Assembly: GCA_049510975.1 (NCBI GenBank)
Contig: JBEKYM010000021.1
Span: forward strand, 57,730-121,729
Length of the DNA: 64,000 bases
Direction of reading: 5' to 3'
Origin: JAKACA01 sp049510975
Lineage (GTDB): Bacteria; Actinomycetota; Acidimicrobiia; Acidimicrobiales; Bog-793
The translations under genes were made by a program, and so were the position numbers. The notes beneath the pieces were generated by a model. It saw only the letters and a list, made by a program, of their open reading frames with translations. It searched no databases and was not told the DNA's origin. This document shows positions 24,442-32,634 of the stretch, piece after piece (within the stretch, counting starts at the first letter, position 1; every line of letters starts with the position of its first letter).

Positions 24442-26178
24442 TCATAGCGAGTGGGCAGCGAACGTCTCGGTGTCCCGCCCCGACCGCAGCACCGTCCCGG
24501 GCAGGGCCCCGGTCGACTCGCCGTCGGCGACGGTGACGACGCCGTTCACGAGGACGCGCCGCACGCCGGTCGAGCTTGCCGTGAGACGGAGCGAGTCACC
24601 CGGCAGATCCCAGACTCGGCGGGCCGGGCCGGAGCTCACGGTCTCGGGATCGAAGACGAAGACGTCGGCGAAGTAGCCGGGCTCGAGGCGGCCGCGCTGG
24701 CGCAGCCCGTACAGGCGCGCCGGGACGTCGGTCATCATCTCGATCGCCCGTTCCAGCGGGACCAGCCTCCGCCCCCGCAGGCAGTCGGCCAGGAAGCGTG
24801 TCGGGTACGAGGAGCCCATCATGCGGTCGAGGTGGGCGCCGGCGTCGGAGCCGCCGAGCATCACGTCCGGGTCGTCCCAGAGCTCGCGGCGCAGCGCCCA
24901 GTCGTCGTCACCGTCGTCTCCCGGCGTCGGCCAGAGCACCGTGCGGAACTCGTCGGCGATGGCGATCTCGCACAGGCACTCGAACGGGTCCTGGCCGCGC
25001 TCGCGGGCGACGTCGCCGACCATTCGCCCCTCTAGCGAGGCGTTCGCCGGCTTGCCCGTGTCGCCGATGTGATAGGTCTCGAAGTGGGTGAGGCGCGAGA
25101 ACGGCGTGCCCTTCGCCTTGCCCAACATCTCCTCGCGCACGGCTGGGTCGCGCAGCGCCGCCGCCTTCTCCTCGAAGGGGAGCGACATGATCGCCGACCA
25201 GCCGGGGATCAGCCAGAGCGCACAGAAGGTCCCGAGGCTCATGTTCATCTCGGCGTGCACCGGCATCATGAGGGCGATGACGCGGCCTCCGTGCTCCCGG
25301 GCCCGTTTCGAAGGCAGGAGCTGGTGGAGCGCCTTGTCGCGACGTCGCCCCGTCACGGTGAGGACGTTCCAGTTGATCGGGCGGTTAGCCGCCGCGCTCA
25401 CGCGGGCGAGCAGGTCGGCCTCCTCGTCGCTGAAGCCCCGCAGGCACCCGTCCACGATGCCTTCGAGCGTCGTGCCCTCGTGCTCGCCGACGGCGGCGCT
25501 CAAGGCCACGAGCTCGTCCTCCGACGCCAGGCGGCTCGCCACGGGCCGTTCGTCACCGTCCATGTGGGTCGAGGATCGCGTCGTCGACAAACCCAGCCCG
25601 CCGGCGGCGATCGAGTCATGCAGCACCGCCACCATCTCGGCCACCTCGTCCTCGGTCGCCTCCCGCTCGATGGCGTCCGGTCCCATCACGTACCGGCGCA
25701 GGGCGCAGTGGCCGACGAGGAAGCCGGCGTTGACGCCGACGCGGCCCTCGAGGCCGGCGAGGTAGTCGCCGAACGATTCCCAGTCCCAGGGAGCGCCTTG
25801 CTCGAGAGCGGGGATCGCCATGCCCTCCACACGGGCCATCATGCGGCGCGTGTAGTCGCCGTCCTCGGCGTGCAGCGGCGCCAGCGTGAAACCGCAGTTG
25901 CCGCCGAAGACCGTCGTCACCCCGTGCACGTTTGACGGCGTCGCATACGGGTCCCAGTACAACTGGGCGTCGTAGTGGGTGTGCACGTCGACGATCCCAG
26001 GCGATACGACGAGTCCGGTGGCGTCGAAGCTCGAGGCAGCCTCGTCGCTCAGGCCGCCCGCCTCGCCGGCACGCACGATCTCGACGATCCGCCCGTCCTT
26101 GATGCCGATATCGGCCTGATAAGCCGGCGCACCCGTGCCGTCGACGACGGTCCCCCCGGTGATGGCGTAGTCGAGCAT
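24442..26178 (-). CDS. Amidohydrolase family 3 / N-acyl-D-amino-acid deacylase-like protein
   Basis: A 578-residue metal-dependent hydrolase of the D-aminoacylase/dihydroorotase-like group. The urease-type barrel begins after a beta-sandwich (TGGTVVDGTGAPAYQADIGI). VDVHTHYDAQ holds the first metal histidines, GGNCGFTLAP is diagnostic of the D-aminoacylase branch, and GGSDAGAHLDRM carries the catalytic Asp region. The C-terminal sandwich closes with VRRVLVNGVVTVADG. In actinobacteria this branch often sits with acyl-CoA enzymes and its real substrates are unclear. Copy 3 of the shared 27-bp element lies 46 nt upstream. Confidence 0.9.
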   Translation of the reverse strand: MLDYAITGGTVVDGTGAPAYQADIGIKDGRIVEIVRAGEAGGLSDEAASSFDATGLVVSPGIVDVHTHYDAQLYWDPYATPSNVHGVTTVFGGNCGFTLAPLHAEDGDYTRRMMARVEGMAIPALEQGAPWDWESFGDYLAGLEGRVGVNAGFLVGHCALRRYVMGPDAIEREATEDEVAEMVAVLHDSIAAGGLGLSTTRSSTHMDGDERPVASRLASEDELVALSAAVGEHEGTTLEGIVDGCLRGFSDEEADLLARVSAAANRPINWNVLTVTGRRRDKALHQLLPSKRAREHGGRVIALMMPVHAEMNMSLGTFCALWLIPGWSAIMSLPFEEKAAALRDPAVREEMLGKAKGTPFSRLTHFETYHIGDTGKPANASLEGRMVGDVARERGQDPFECLCEIAIADEFRTVLWPTPGDDGDDDWALRRELWDDPDVMLGGSDAGAHLDRMMGSSYPTRFLADCLRGRRLVPLERAIEMMTDVPARLYGLRQRGRLEPGYFADVFVFDPETVSSGPARRVWDLPGDSLRLTASSTGVRRVLVNGVVTVADGESTGALPGTVLRSGRDTETFAAHSL

Positions 26179-26224
26179 CGGACCTCCATGCGACGTGTCG
26201 GGGCGCAGGGCTCGGCGCCGAGCA

Positions 26225-26251
26225 CACCATACCTGACAGGCGTGTCTCGCC
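26225..26251 (-). promoter_or_regulatory. Copy 3 of the shared 27-bp element upstream of the deacylase
   Basis: It matches 17716-17742 at 25 of 27 positions and lies in the 110-bp gap between the SDR stop and the deacylase start. On the coding strand it reads GGCGAGACACGCCTGTCAGG and then TATGGT, a possible -10. Confidence 0.65.
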
Positions 26252-26288
26252 GGCGGGCGCCGGTCCTCGGCTCACTCCCGACGGCGGC

Positions 26289-27077
26289 TCACAGGTCCGG
26301 GAAACCCAGGTCGAGCGTCCCCTGCTCCGTGCCCCCGTCGACTTCGAGGATCTTCCCGGTCACGAACGAAGCCGCCGGCGAGGCGAGGAAGAGGACGGCT
26401 GCGGCGATCTCGGACGGGTCGCCGATTCGCCGGAGCGGCGTGACGGCCTCGATGGCCTGCCGCATGGCGTCGTCCTGCACGATCATGTCGAGCGCGGAGG
26501 TGGCCGCCGACCCGACGGCGACGGCGTTCACACGGATGCGAGGCGCGAGGTCGCGGGCGCTGAGCCGCGTCCAGTGCGCCAAGGCCGCCTTGGCGGTTCC
26601 GTACGACACGTACCCGCGATTCGCCAACCGGCCCATCGCCGACGAGATGCTCACCACGGCTCCCCCACCCGTCTCGAGCATGACCGGGGCGGCTGCCCGG
26701 GTGAGGGCGTGCGCAGTCGCGACGTTGAAGTGAAACGCCCGCTCCAGGTTGCCGGCCGACGTCTCCAGCCACGCCCTCGGCATCCAGCCGCCGACGTTGT
26801 TCACGACGATGTCGATCCGCCCGAGCCGCTCGGCGGCGATGCCGGCCAGGGCGGCCACCGCCTCGAGGTCCGACAGGTCGGCCACTACTGACTCGACGGA
26901 GCGCCCGTAAGTGCGGGCCTCGGCGGCGACGCCCTCGAGGTCGCCGGAGGTGCGGGCGGCGATGAGGACGTCCGCGCCCGCTTCGGCCAGTGCAAGGGCG
27001 GCGGCGGCTCCGAGGCCGCGGCCGGCCCCGGTCACGATGGCGACCTGCCCGTCGACCCTGAACCGCTCGAGGATCAC
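26289..27077 (-). CDS. Short-chain dehydrogenase/reductase
   Basis: A 262-residue classical SDR. TGAGRGLG is near residues 15-22, NNVGG near 90, YVSYGTAK holds the catalytic Tyr/Lys near 157-161, and GKILEVDGG is near the C-terminus. GTG 27077 overlaps the ppx stop (GTGA). Unexpectedly it is co-transcribed with ppx and ppk1, although its type matches the lipid-catabolic genes on its other side. Confidence 0.9.
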   Translation of the reverse strand: MILERFRVDGQVAIVTGAGRGLGAAAALALAEAGADVLIAARTSGDLEGVAAEARTYGRSVESVVADLSDLEAVAALAGIAAERLGRIDIVVNNVGGWMPRAWLETSAGNLERAFHFNVATAHALTRAAAPVMLETGGGAVVSISSAMGRLANRGYVSYGTAKAALAHWTRLSARDLAPRIRVNAVAVGSAATSALDMIVQDDAMRQAIEAVTPLRRIGDPSEIAAAVLFLASPAASFVTGKILEVDGGTEQGTLDLGFPDL

Positions 27078-28657
27078 GCCAAGCCTGTGCGACTGGCCGT
27101 GAGCGGCCCGAATTCGTCGTGACCGACCGACAGGCAGCGGAGCGTGAGCTTCCGGCTGAAGAGCTCCTCGAAGAGGCCCTTCTTGCGCTGGAACATCCAC
27201 TGCTCGAGCTCGGCGTCGCCGCGGCAGCTGGCGACGAGCTCGACGGCATCCGCATCGACCTCGGCCCTGACGTCGAAGACGAGGGCGGCGTGGGAGACGT
27301 CGAGGCCGTCGGCGATCCGTAGGAGCGACAGCAGGGCGAGGCACCTCGTCCGGTTGGCGGCCGAGAGCGACTCCCAAGCGTTGAAGGACTCGCGCGGGCG
27401 CCCCCGGGTGTGATAGCGGCCGAGGCACGACAGCATCAGGATCTCGTCGGGCGCGAAACCCCGCAGGCCGCCGTTCTCGATCAGGTACGCAGTGTGGCGG
27501 CCGTGACCGTCCCGGCTGACGTGCTCGCCGATGTCGTGCAGGAGTCCGGCCAGTTCGAGCAGCTCCCGGTCGTGCGGTCCGAGCCGGTGCACCGGCGCCG
27601 TCGCATCGAAGAGCTCGCCGGCGAGGCGGGCGACGATCTCCCCATGGGCCTCCCGCCAATTCGAGCGCCGGCAGAGCGACAACACCGAGGCACGCCGGAT
27701 GGCTCGAGGGTCGCTGCCGAGGTCGGCGCGGTCGTGCTTGCCGATGGCCGACAGCACCATGCCCTCCCGGAGCGCCCACTCGCTGGCGGTCAGCTCCAAG
27801 AAACCCGTCTCCTCCATCAACACCTCGGCCACCGTCACCCCCGCCGGCAGCAGCTCGGCACGTCGCGTGTCGATGCCGGGCAGGTGGGTCCGGTCCACCG
27901 AGGAGAGGGAGAACACGAGGTCGGCGAACTCCGTCACCTCCTTGGCCGTCACACTCAACTGATTGAGCACGGGTGGCACGATGCCGTCGCGCAGTGCCAC
28001 CGAGGCCCGCACGATCGCACACAGCGTCCCCGACGACCCGATGAGCTGTTGCGGGCTCTCGTCCACGATCTCGGGAAGCACGGTCGCCAGGCTCTCCTCC
28101 ACTCGGCGCCGCAGCCGGCCGCGGTCCTTGCCGGTCGGCGGGTCGGAGCGGACCAGCTCGGCGGTCAGCCGCCCGACGCCGAGGTGCAGGCTGGTGGCAT
28201 ACAGCAGGCCAGCTCGGTCGCCCACTGCGAGCTCGAGGCTGCCGCCGCCGAGATCGGCACACAGCGCCGGCCCTGGGTCGATGAGCACGCTCGCACGGAC
28301 GGCCTCGAAGATGAGCTGCGCTTCCTTGATGCCGTTGATGACTTTCACGCGCACGCCCGTCTCGGTCTCGAGACGCTCGACGGCGGCGGCACCGTTGGCC
28401 GCTTCCCGAAGGGCGGCCGTACCGTAGGCAAGGAGCTCGTCGACCCCGTTCGACTCGGCGATCGCCCGGAAGCGACCGACGACTTCGACGGCCGCCTCGA
28501 GCGCTTCGTCGGTGATGATGCCGTTCAGGGCGACGACGTCCCCGAGGCGGAGCATCTCCTTCTCCCGCACGAGCGGCGTGAAACTGCCGTCGGGGCGAGT
28601 GGCCACCACGAGGAGGTGAAAGGAGTTGCTCCCGAGGTCGAGCGCGGCGATCCGCAA
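27074..28657 (-). CDS. ppx: Exopolyphosphatase / GppA-type phosphatase with HD domain
   Basis: A 527-residue Ppx/GppA protein that hydrolyses inorganic polyphosphate and possibly pppGpp. The ASKHA fold shows phosphate-binding motifs ALDLGSNSFHLLV (residues 5-17), YGTAALREA and DLGGGSLEL (about 139-147). A C-terminal HD-type helical domain contains LLHDIGEHV and a later His-rich segment, as in longer Ppx proteins. It lies 15 nt downstream of ppk1 and overlaps the SDR gene, so polyphosphate synthesis and breakdown are encoded together. Confidence 0.92.
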   Translation of the reverse strand: MRIAALDLGSNSFHLLVVATRPDGSFTPLVREKEMLRLGDVVALNGIITDEALEAAVEVVGRFRAIAESNGVDELLAYGTAALREAANGAAAVERLETETGVRVKVINGIKEAQLIFEAVRASVLIDPGPALCADLGGGSLELAVGDRAGLLYATSLHLGVGRLTAELVRSDPPTGKDRGRLRRRVEESLATVLPEIVDESPQQLIGSSGTLCAIVRASVALRDGIVPPVLNQLSVTAKEVTEFADLVFSLSSVDRTHLPGIDTRRAELLPAGVTVAEVLMEETGFLELTASEWALREGMVLSAIGKHDRADLGSDPRAIRRASVLSLCRRSNWREAHGEIVARLAGELFDATAPVHRLGPHDRELLELAGLLHDIGEHVSRDGHGRHTAYLIENGGLRGFAPDEILMLSCLGRYHTRGRPRESFNAWESLSAANRTRCLALLSLLRIADGLDVSHAALVFDVRAEVDADAVELVASCRGDAELEQWMFQRKKGLFEELFSRKLTLRCLSVGHDEFGPLTASRTGLA

Positions 28658-28672
28658 GGTGAGGGCGCCGGC

Positions 28673-30979
28673 CTAGGAGTGCATCTCGGAGCTGCGGCGC
28701 TTGCGGGATCGCTCGACGGCGAGCTCCTGGAGTCGTTTCTGCGTGCTGATCCCGTCGATCCGGGGGAGGCGGTGCCACTTCCCCGACGGCCCGAGCTCCC
28801 AGGTCGAGACGTCGTCTCGCAGGTTGAGCTCGAGGGTCTCGTCGAGGCGGTTGCGAAGCTCGGGATCGGTGACGGGCGCCAGTACCTCGACCCGCCGGTC
28901 GAGGTTCCGTTCCATCAGGTCGGCCGAGCCGATGAAGTAGCGAGCCTCATGAGCTGCCTGCTCTCCCCTGCCGTTGGCCGCCTCGGCACCCGGAGGTGGC
29001 TGGGCAGCGCCGTTGGCCGCCTCGAAAGCCGGGGCCGGCTGGGCAGCGCCGTTCGTGGCCTCAGCCCGTCGGCCGGCCGAGGCGGCGGCGGCCGCCGGCT
29101 CGACGCCCGGCGTCCCGAAGCGGTAGATCCTCGAGTGCTCGAGGAACCTGCCGACGATCGACCGCACGACGATGTTCTCCGACAAGCCGGGCACGCCTGG
29201 TCGCAAACCGCACAGCCCCCGGACGATGAGCTCGATCCTCGTGCCGGCCGAGGAGGCACGGTAGAGCGCATCGATCAAGGCCGGATCCGTGAGGCCGTTC
29301 ACCTTGATGGTGATGAGTCCGTGGCTGCCGGCTGCCGCCTCCCGCTCGATCTCGCTCAGGCACCAGTCGCGCACTCCGTGCGGGGAGGCGACGATCCGCC
29401 GGAACGCAGGCTGGCGGCCGAAACCGGTGAGGTAGTTGAAGAGGTTCGTCAGGTCCTGTCCGATGTCGGGGTCGGCGGTGAGCAAACCGAGGTCCTCGTA
29501 GACGCCGGCGGTGTTGGAGTTGTAGTTGCCCGTGCCGATGTGGCAGTAGCGGCGGAGGCCGTCCTCCTCACGGCGGACGACGAGGCAGGTCTTCGAGTGC
29601 GTCTTCAGGCCGACGAGACCGTAGACGACGTGGACGCCGGCTTGCTCGAGCTGGCGGGCCCAGTAGATGTTGGCTTTCTCGTCGAAGCGCGCCTTCACCT
29701 CGACGAGCGCCGCCACCTGCTTGCCTCGCTCGGCGGCGCGCACGAGGGCGCCCACGATGGCGGTGTCCTCGGAGGTCCGGTACAGCGTCTGCTTGATGGC
29801 GTACACGGCCGGGTCTTCGGCCGCCTGGCTGATGAACGCCTCCACCGAGGTCGTGAACGAGTCGTAGGGGTGGTGCACGAGCACGTCCCGCTCGCGAAGC
29901 ACTGCGAAGAGGTCGACCGCCTCGTCCGCCGCCGTCGCCAGGCGGGGCGGCGTGCGCGGCACCCATGGAGGGTCGTGCAGGTCCGAGCGGTCGATCGAGT
30001 GAATGGCCCACAACTGGCTCAAGTCCAGGGGCGCCGACGACTCGTAGACGTCGCCGGGCGTGAGCTCGAGCTCGGTCAGCAGCAGCTCGCGAATCTCCGC
30101 CGGCATGTCCGCCCCGATCTCGAGACGCACCGCCCGCCCGAAACGCCTCCGTCGCAGCTCCAACTCGACAGCCGCCAGCAGGTCGTCGGCCTCGTCCTCC
30201 TCGAGGGCGAGGTCGGCGTTGCGGGTGACGCGGAAGACGTACCGGCCGCCGAACGCCATCTCGGGAAAGAGATGGTCGAGGTTGGCGGCGATCACGTGCT
30301 CGAGCGGCACGAAGCGCGTCCGGTTGCCGACCTGGACGAAACGCGACAGCAATGGCGGTACTTTCACCCGGGCGAAGCGCTGCTCCCCCCCGCCGCCGCC
30401 CGTCCCGTCGGTCACGATGACGCCCAGGTTGAGCGACAAGTTCGAGATGTAGGGGAACGGGTGCCCTGGATCGACGGCAAGCGGAGTGAGCACGGGGAAG
30501 ATGTCGCGTTCAAAGGCCCGCAGCAGCTCGGCTCGCTCGGCCTCGTCGAGGTCCTCCCACGTGCAGATTTCCACGCCGTTCTGGGCGAGGGCGGGAATGA
30601 TCTGGCCGTTGTAGATGGCGTCGAGGCGAGCGATCTGTGCCCGACACTGCTCGCCGATGGCCTTGAGCTGTTCCGCCGGCGTCATGCCGTCCGGCGACCG
30701 CTTGTTGACGCCGGCGGCGATCTGGTCCTTCAGGCCCGCCACCCGCACCTGGAAGAACTCGTCGAGCCCGCCGGACCAGATGGCGATGAACTTCACCCGC
30801 TCGAGCAGCGGCTGGTCGTCGTCTTCGGCCAGGTCCACGAGGTGCTCGGCAAAATCGAGCCAGGACAGCTCGCGATTGAGGAACCGGGCGGGGCTGTCGA
30901 GGGCGATGGCGCCGTCGCCGGCAGCGGCTGTGCTCGTCGAGTTGGCGAGCACATCAGCGGCGATGACGTTGGTTTCCAC
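28673..30979 (-). CDS. ppk1: Polyphosphate kinase 1 with repeat-bearing insert
   Basis: A 768-residue PPK1 that polymerises ATP gamma-phosphate into polyphosphate. N-terminal FLNRELSWLDFAEHLVDLA, the active-site histidine in RRYCHIGTGNYNSNTA, RIELIVRGLCGLRPG and the second HKD-like ARYFIGSADLMERNLDRRVE are all present. Between RIYRFG and ARYFIG is a non-conserved segment of about 50 residues made of three EA(A/T)NG-type repeats. GTG 30979 was chosen because a -10 (TAGCGT) lies 7 nt upstream and family similarity starts soon after. It is divergent from the SEDS gene by 23 nt. Confidence 0.93.
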   Translation of the reverse strand: METNVIAADVLANSTSTAAAGDGAIALDSPARFLNRELSWLDFAEHLVDLAEDDDQPLLERVKFIAIWSGGLDEFFQVRVAGLKDQIAAGVNKRSPDGMTPAEQLKAIGEQCRAQIARLDAIYNGQIIPALAQNGVEICTWEDLDEAERAELLRAFERDIFPVLTPLAVDPGHPFPYISNLSLNLGVIVTDGTGGGGGEQRFARVKVPPLLSRFVQVGNRTRFVPLEHVIAANLDHLFPEMAFGGRYVFRVTRNADLALEEDEADDLLAAVELELRRRRFGRAVRLEIGADMPAEIRELLLTELELTPGDVYESSAPLDLSQLWAIHSIDRSDLHDPPWVPRTPPRLATAADEAVDLFAVLRERDVLVHHPYDSFTTSVEAFISQAAEDPAVYAIKQTLYRTSEDTAIVGALVRAAERGKQVAALVEVKARFDEKANIYWARQLEQAGVHVVYGLVGLKTHSKTCLVVRREEDGLRRYCHIGTGNYNSNTAGVYEDLGLLTADPDIGQDLTNLFNYLTGFGRQPAFRRIVASPHGVRDWCLSEIEREAAAGSHGLITIKVNGLTDPALIDALYRASSAGTRIELIVRGLCGLRPGVPGLSENIVVRSIVGRFLEHSRIYRFGTPGVEPAAAAASAGRRAEATNGAAQPAPAFEAANGAAQPPPGAEAANGRGEQAAHEARYFIGSADLMERNLDRRVEVLAPVTDPELRNRLDETLELNLRDDVSTWELGPSGKWHRLPRIDGISTQKRLQELAVERSRKRRSSEMHS
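28971..29066 (-). repeat. 39-bp tandem repeat within ppk1
   Basis: Copies at 28971-29009 and 29010-29048 and a partial copy at 29049-29066 begin CCGTTGGCCGCCTCG (last one CCGTTCGTGGCCTCA). They encode the 13-residue repeat EAANGAAQPPPGA and its variant on the minus strand. The unit is a multiple of three, so the frame is retained. Confidence 0.8.
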
Positions 30980-30986
30980 GCCTGAG

Positions 30987-30996
30987 ACGCTACCCT
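30987..30996. promoter_or_regulatory. Shared divergent -10 elements of ppk1 and the SEDS gene
   Basis: ACGCTACCCT contains TACCCT (30991-30996), 6 nt before GTG 31003 on the plus strand. It also contains TAGCGT (30992-30987, minus), 7 nt before GTG 30979. The two hexamers share the TA step, forming one bidirectional, apparently leaderless promoter in a 23-bp intergenic gap. TTGGTT at 30969-30974 is a plausible plus-strand -35. Confidence 0.5.
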
Positions 30997-31002
30997 CAAG
31001 CC

Positions 31003-32433
31003 GTGGCCGCATTGGCGACGACCTCGAAGTCGAAGCCGAGGCGGCGGAGCGAGCTCGGGTTGCTGCTCGTCGGCATGATCGTGGTGACGTTCGCGTACGT
31101 GCTCGCGACCCTCGGTGTCTACAACCAGCTCCCCGCGAAATTCATCGTCTTCGTCGCCATCCTCCTCGGCGTCGTCGTGCTCGTGAACCTCGTCAACCGC
31201 TGGCTCGTACCCGAAGCCGACCCCGTGCTCGTGCCGGTCGTGCTCGTGTTGAACGGGCTGGGTTTCGTGATGATCATGCGGCTGGCACCGTACGAGACCC
31301 TGAGCGCTCCCCACCTGGCCGGGTTCCAGGCGGCCTGGTCGCTGCTCGGGGTCGCCGGCTATGCAGCCACGCTGCTCGTCGTGCGGCGATCTCGGGACCT
31401 CGAGCGGTACCGCTACCTCATCTTGCTGCTCGCCATGTTCCTGTTGGTGATGCCGCTCGTGCCCCATATCGGTGATGCCGCCGAGAACATCGACGGCGTC
31501 AAGCTGTGGGTCAAGCTCGGCCCGGTGACGTTCCAGCCGGTCGAAGGCGCCAAGATCCTCCTCGTCATCTTCTTCGCCTCCTATTTCGTGGAGAAGCGAG
31601 AGCTGCTCTCGATGTCGACGAACCGCGTCGGCAACCACCTGCTGCCCGACCTGCGACCGTTCGGCCCGATCGCCTTCGCCTGGGCCGCCTCCATCGCCGT
31701 GATCCTGCTCGAGAAGGACATCGGCTTCTCGTTGCTGCTGTTCATCCTCTTCTTGGCCATGCTCTGGGTGACCACGGGGCGCTGGACCTACATCGTCCTC
31801 GGCATCATCGCCTTCGTCGTCGGGACGTACTTCGCCGCCGCCGTGCTCGGGCAGGTCGGCGAGCGCATCGACATCTGGCTCGATCCCTGGAAGTACCTCG
31901 TGAAAGGCACGGCCCAGCTCGGCTACCAACCCGTTGTCGGCGAGCTGGGGCTCGCTCACGGGGGCATCACCGGGACCGGCCTCGGGCTCGGGACGCCGCA
32001 GGCGATCCCAGTCGCCCAGAGCGACTTCATCTTCGCCGCCCTCGGCGAAGAGCTCGGGTTGATCGGTGCGGCGGCGGTCATCGTGGGTTTCGTGCTCGTC
32101 GTCGGCTCCGGGCTGCGGGCGGCGCTTCGCGCTCCCTCGGAGTTCTCCAAGCTCGTCGCCCTCGGCCTCACCGTCACGCTGGGCTTCCAGGCGTTCCTCA
32201 TCATGGCGGGCGTCACCCGGCTGCTCCCGCTCACCGGGGTGACGCTGCCGTTCGTCTCCTACGGAGGCTCGTCCCTCATCGCCAACTACGTGCTCGTCGC
32301 ATTGGTGATGCGGATATCGGACGAGGGGGCGGAAGCTCCCACTCCGACGCTGCGAGGGGTGAGGGCCGTCACTGCCCGCCGGGCCGAACGGCGCCGGGCA
32401 GCGAGGGCGGCGCGGCCGGCGGCGGCCCGCTGA
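31003..32433 (+). CDS. SEDS-family peptidoglycan polymerase (FtsW/RodA/SpoVE)
   Basis: A 476-residue polytopic membrane protein of the SEDS family, which polymerises lipid II into glycan strands. About ten to twelve helices are visible. Landmarks are VKLWVKLGPVTFQPVEGAKILLVIFFASYF, ILLEKDIGFSLLLFILFLAMLW, SDFIFAALGEELGLIG and LPLTGVTLPFVSYGGSSLIANYVLVALVMRIS. The usual PDLGT sequence appears as EKDIGF. A basic Ala/Arg-rich tail follows. It could be FtsW or a second RodA; no PBP gene is adjacent. Confidence 0.88.
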   Translation: MAALATTSKSKPRRRSELGLLLVGMIVVTFAYVLATLGVYNQLPAKFIVFVAILLGVVVLVNLVNRWLVPEADPVLVPVVLVLNGLGFVMIMRLAPYETLSAPHLAGFQAAWSLLGVAGYAATLLVVRRSRDLERYRYLILLLAMFLLVMPLVPHIGDAAENIDGVKLWVKLGPVTFQPVEGAKILLVIFFASYFVEKRELLSMSTNRVGNHLLPDLRPFGPIAFAWAASIAVILLEKDIGFSLLLFILFLAMLWVTTGRWTYIVLGIIAFVVGTYFAAAVLGQVGERIDIWLDPWKYLVKGTAQLGYQPVVGELGLAHGGITGTGLGLGTPQAIPVAQSDFIFAALGEELGLIGAAAVIVGFVLVVGSGLRAALRAPSEFSKLVALGLTVTLGFQAFLIMAGVTRLLPLTGVTLPFVSYGGSSLIANYVLVALVMRISDEGAEAPTPTLRGVRAVTARRAERRRAARAARPAAAR

Positions 32434-32530
32434 GGCCGGCCTGGCTTCGTCACACGGCCGCCGGCGCGCCGCGCCGCGCCGGCCGGCGGCGGCAACCGGG
32501 CGATCGTGCGCCCGCCACGCCCGCCGGCCG

Positions 32531-32588
32531 AACCGTGTGCACAGGGTGACCGCCCGACCGCCTGCCCGGTTACTTTGTGCACACGGTT
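32531..32588. terminator. Large inverted repeat between convergent genes (bidirectional terminator candidate)
   Basis: The left arm 32531-32552 and right arm 32567-32588 are inverted copies matching at 19 of 22 positions around a 14-nt spacer. Both contain the GTGTGCACA core. It lies in the 200-bp gap between the ends of the SEDS gene and the DUF151 gene. No U-tract follows on either strand, so a protein-binding site cannot be excluded. The rest of the gap is only GC-rich sequence. Confidence 0.55.
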
Positions 32589-32634
32589 GGCGCCAGCGCA
32601 CCGCCGGCCGGCGGTCGCCTCGCTCGGCTGCGGC

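Noticed and set aside
27410..30985. A 1191-codon open frame on the plus strand
   Set aside because: It is antisense to ppx and ppk1, whose minus-strand products are clearly recognisable. Long antisense frames are expected in very GC-rich coding DNA.
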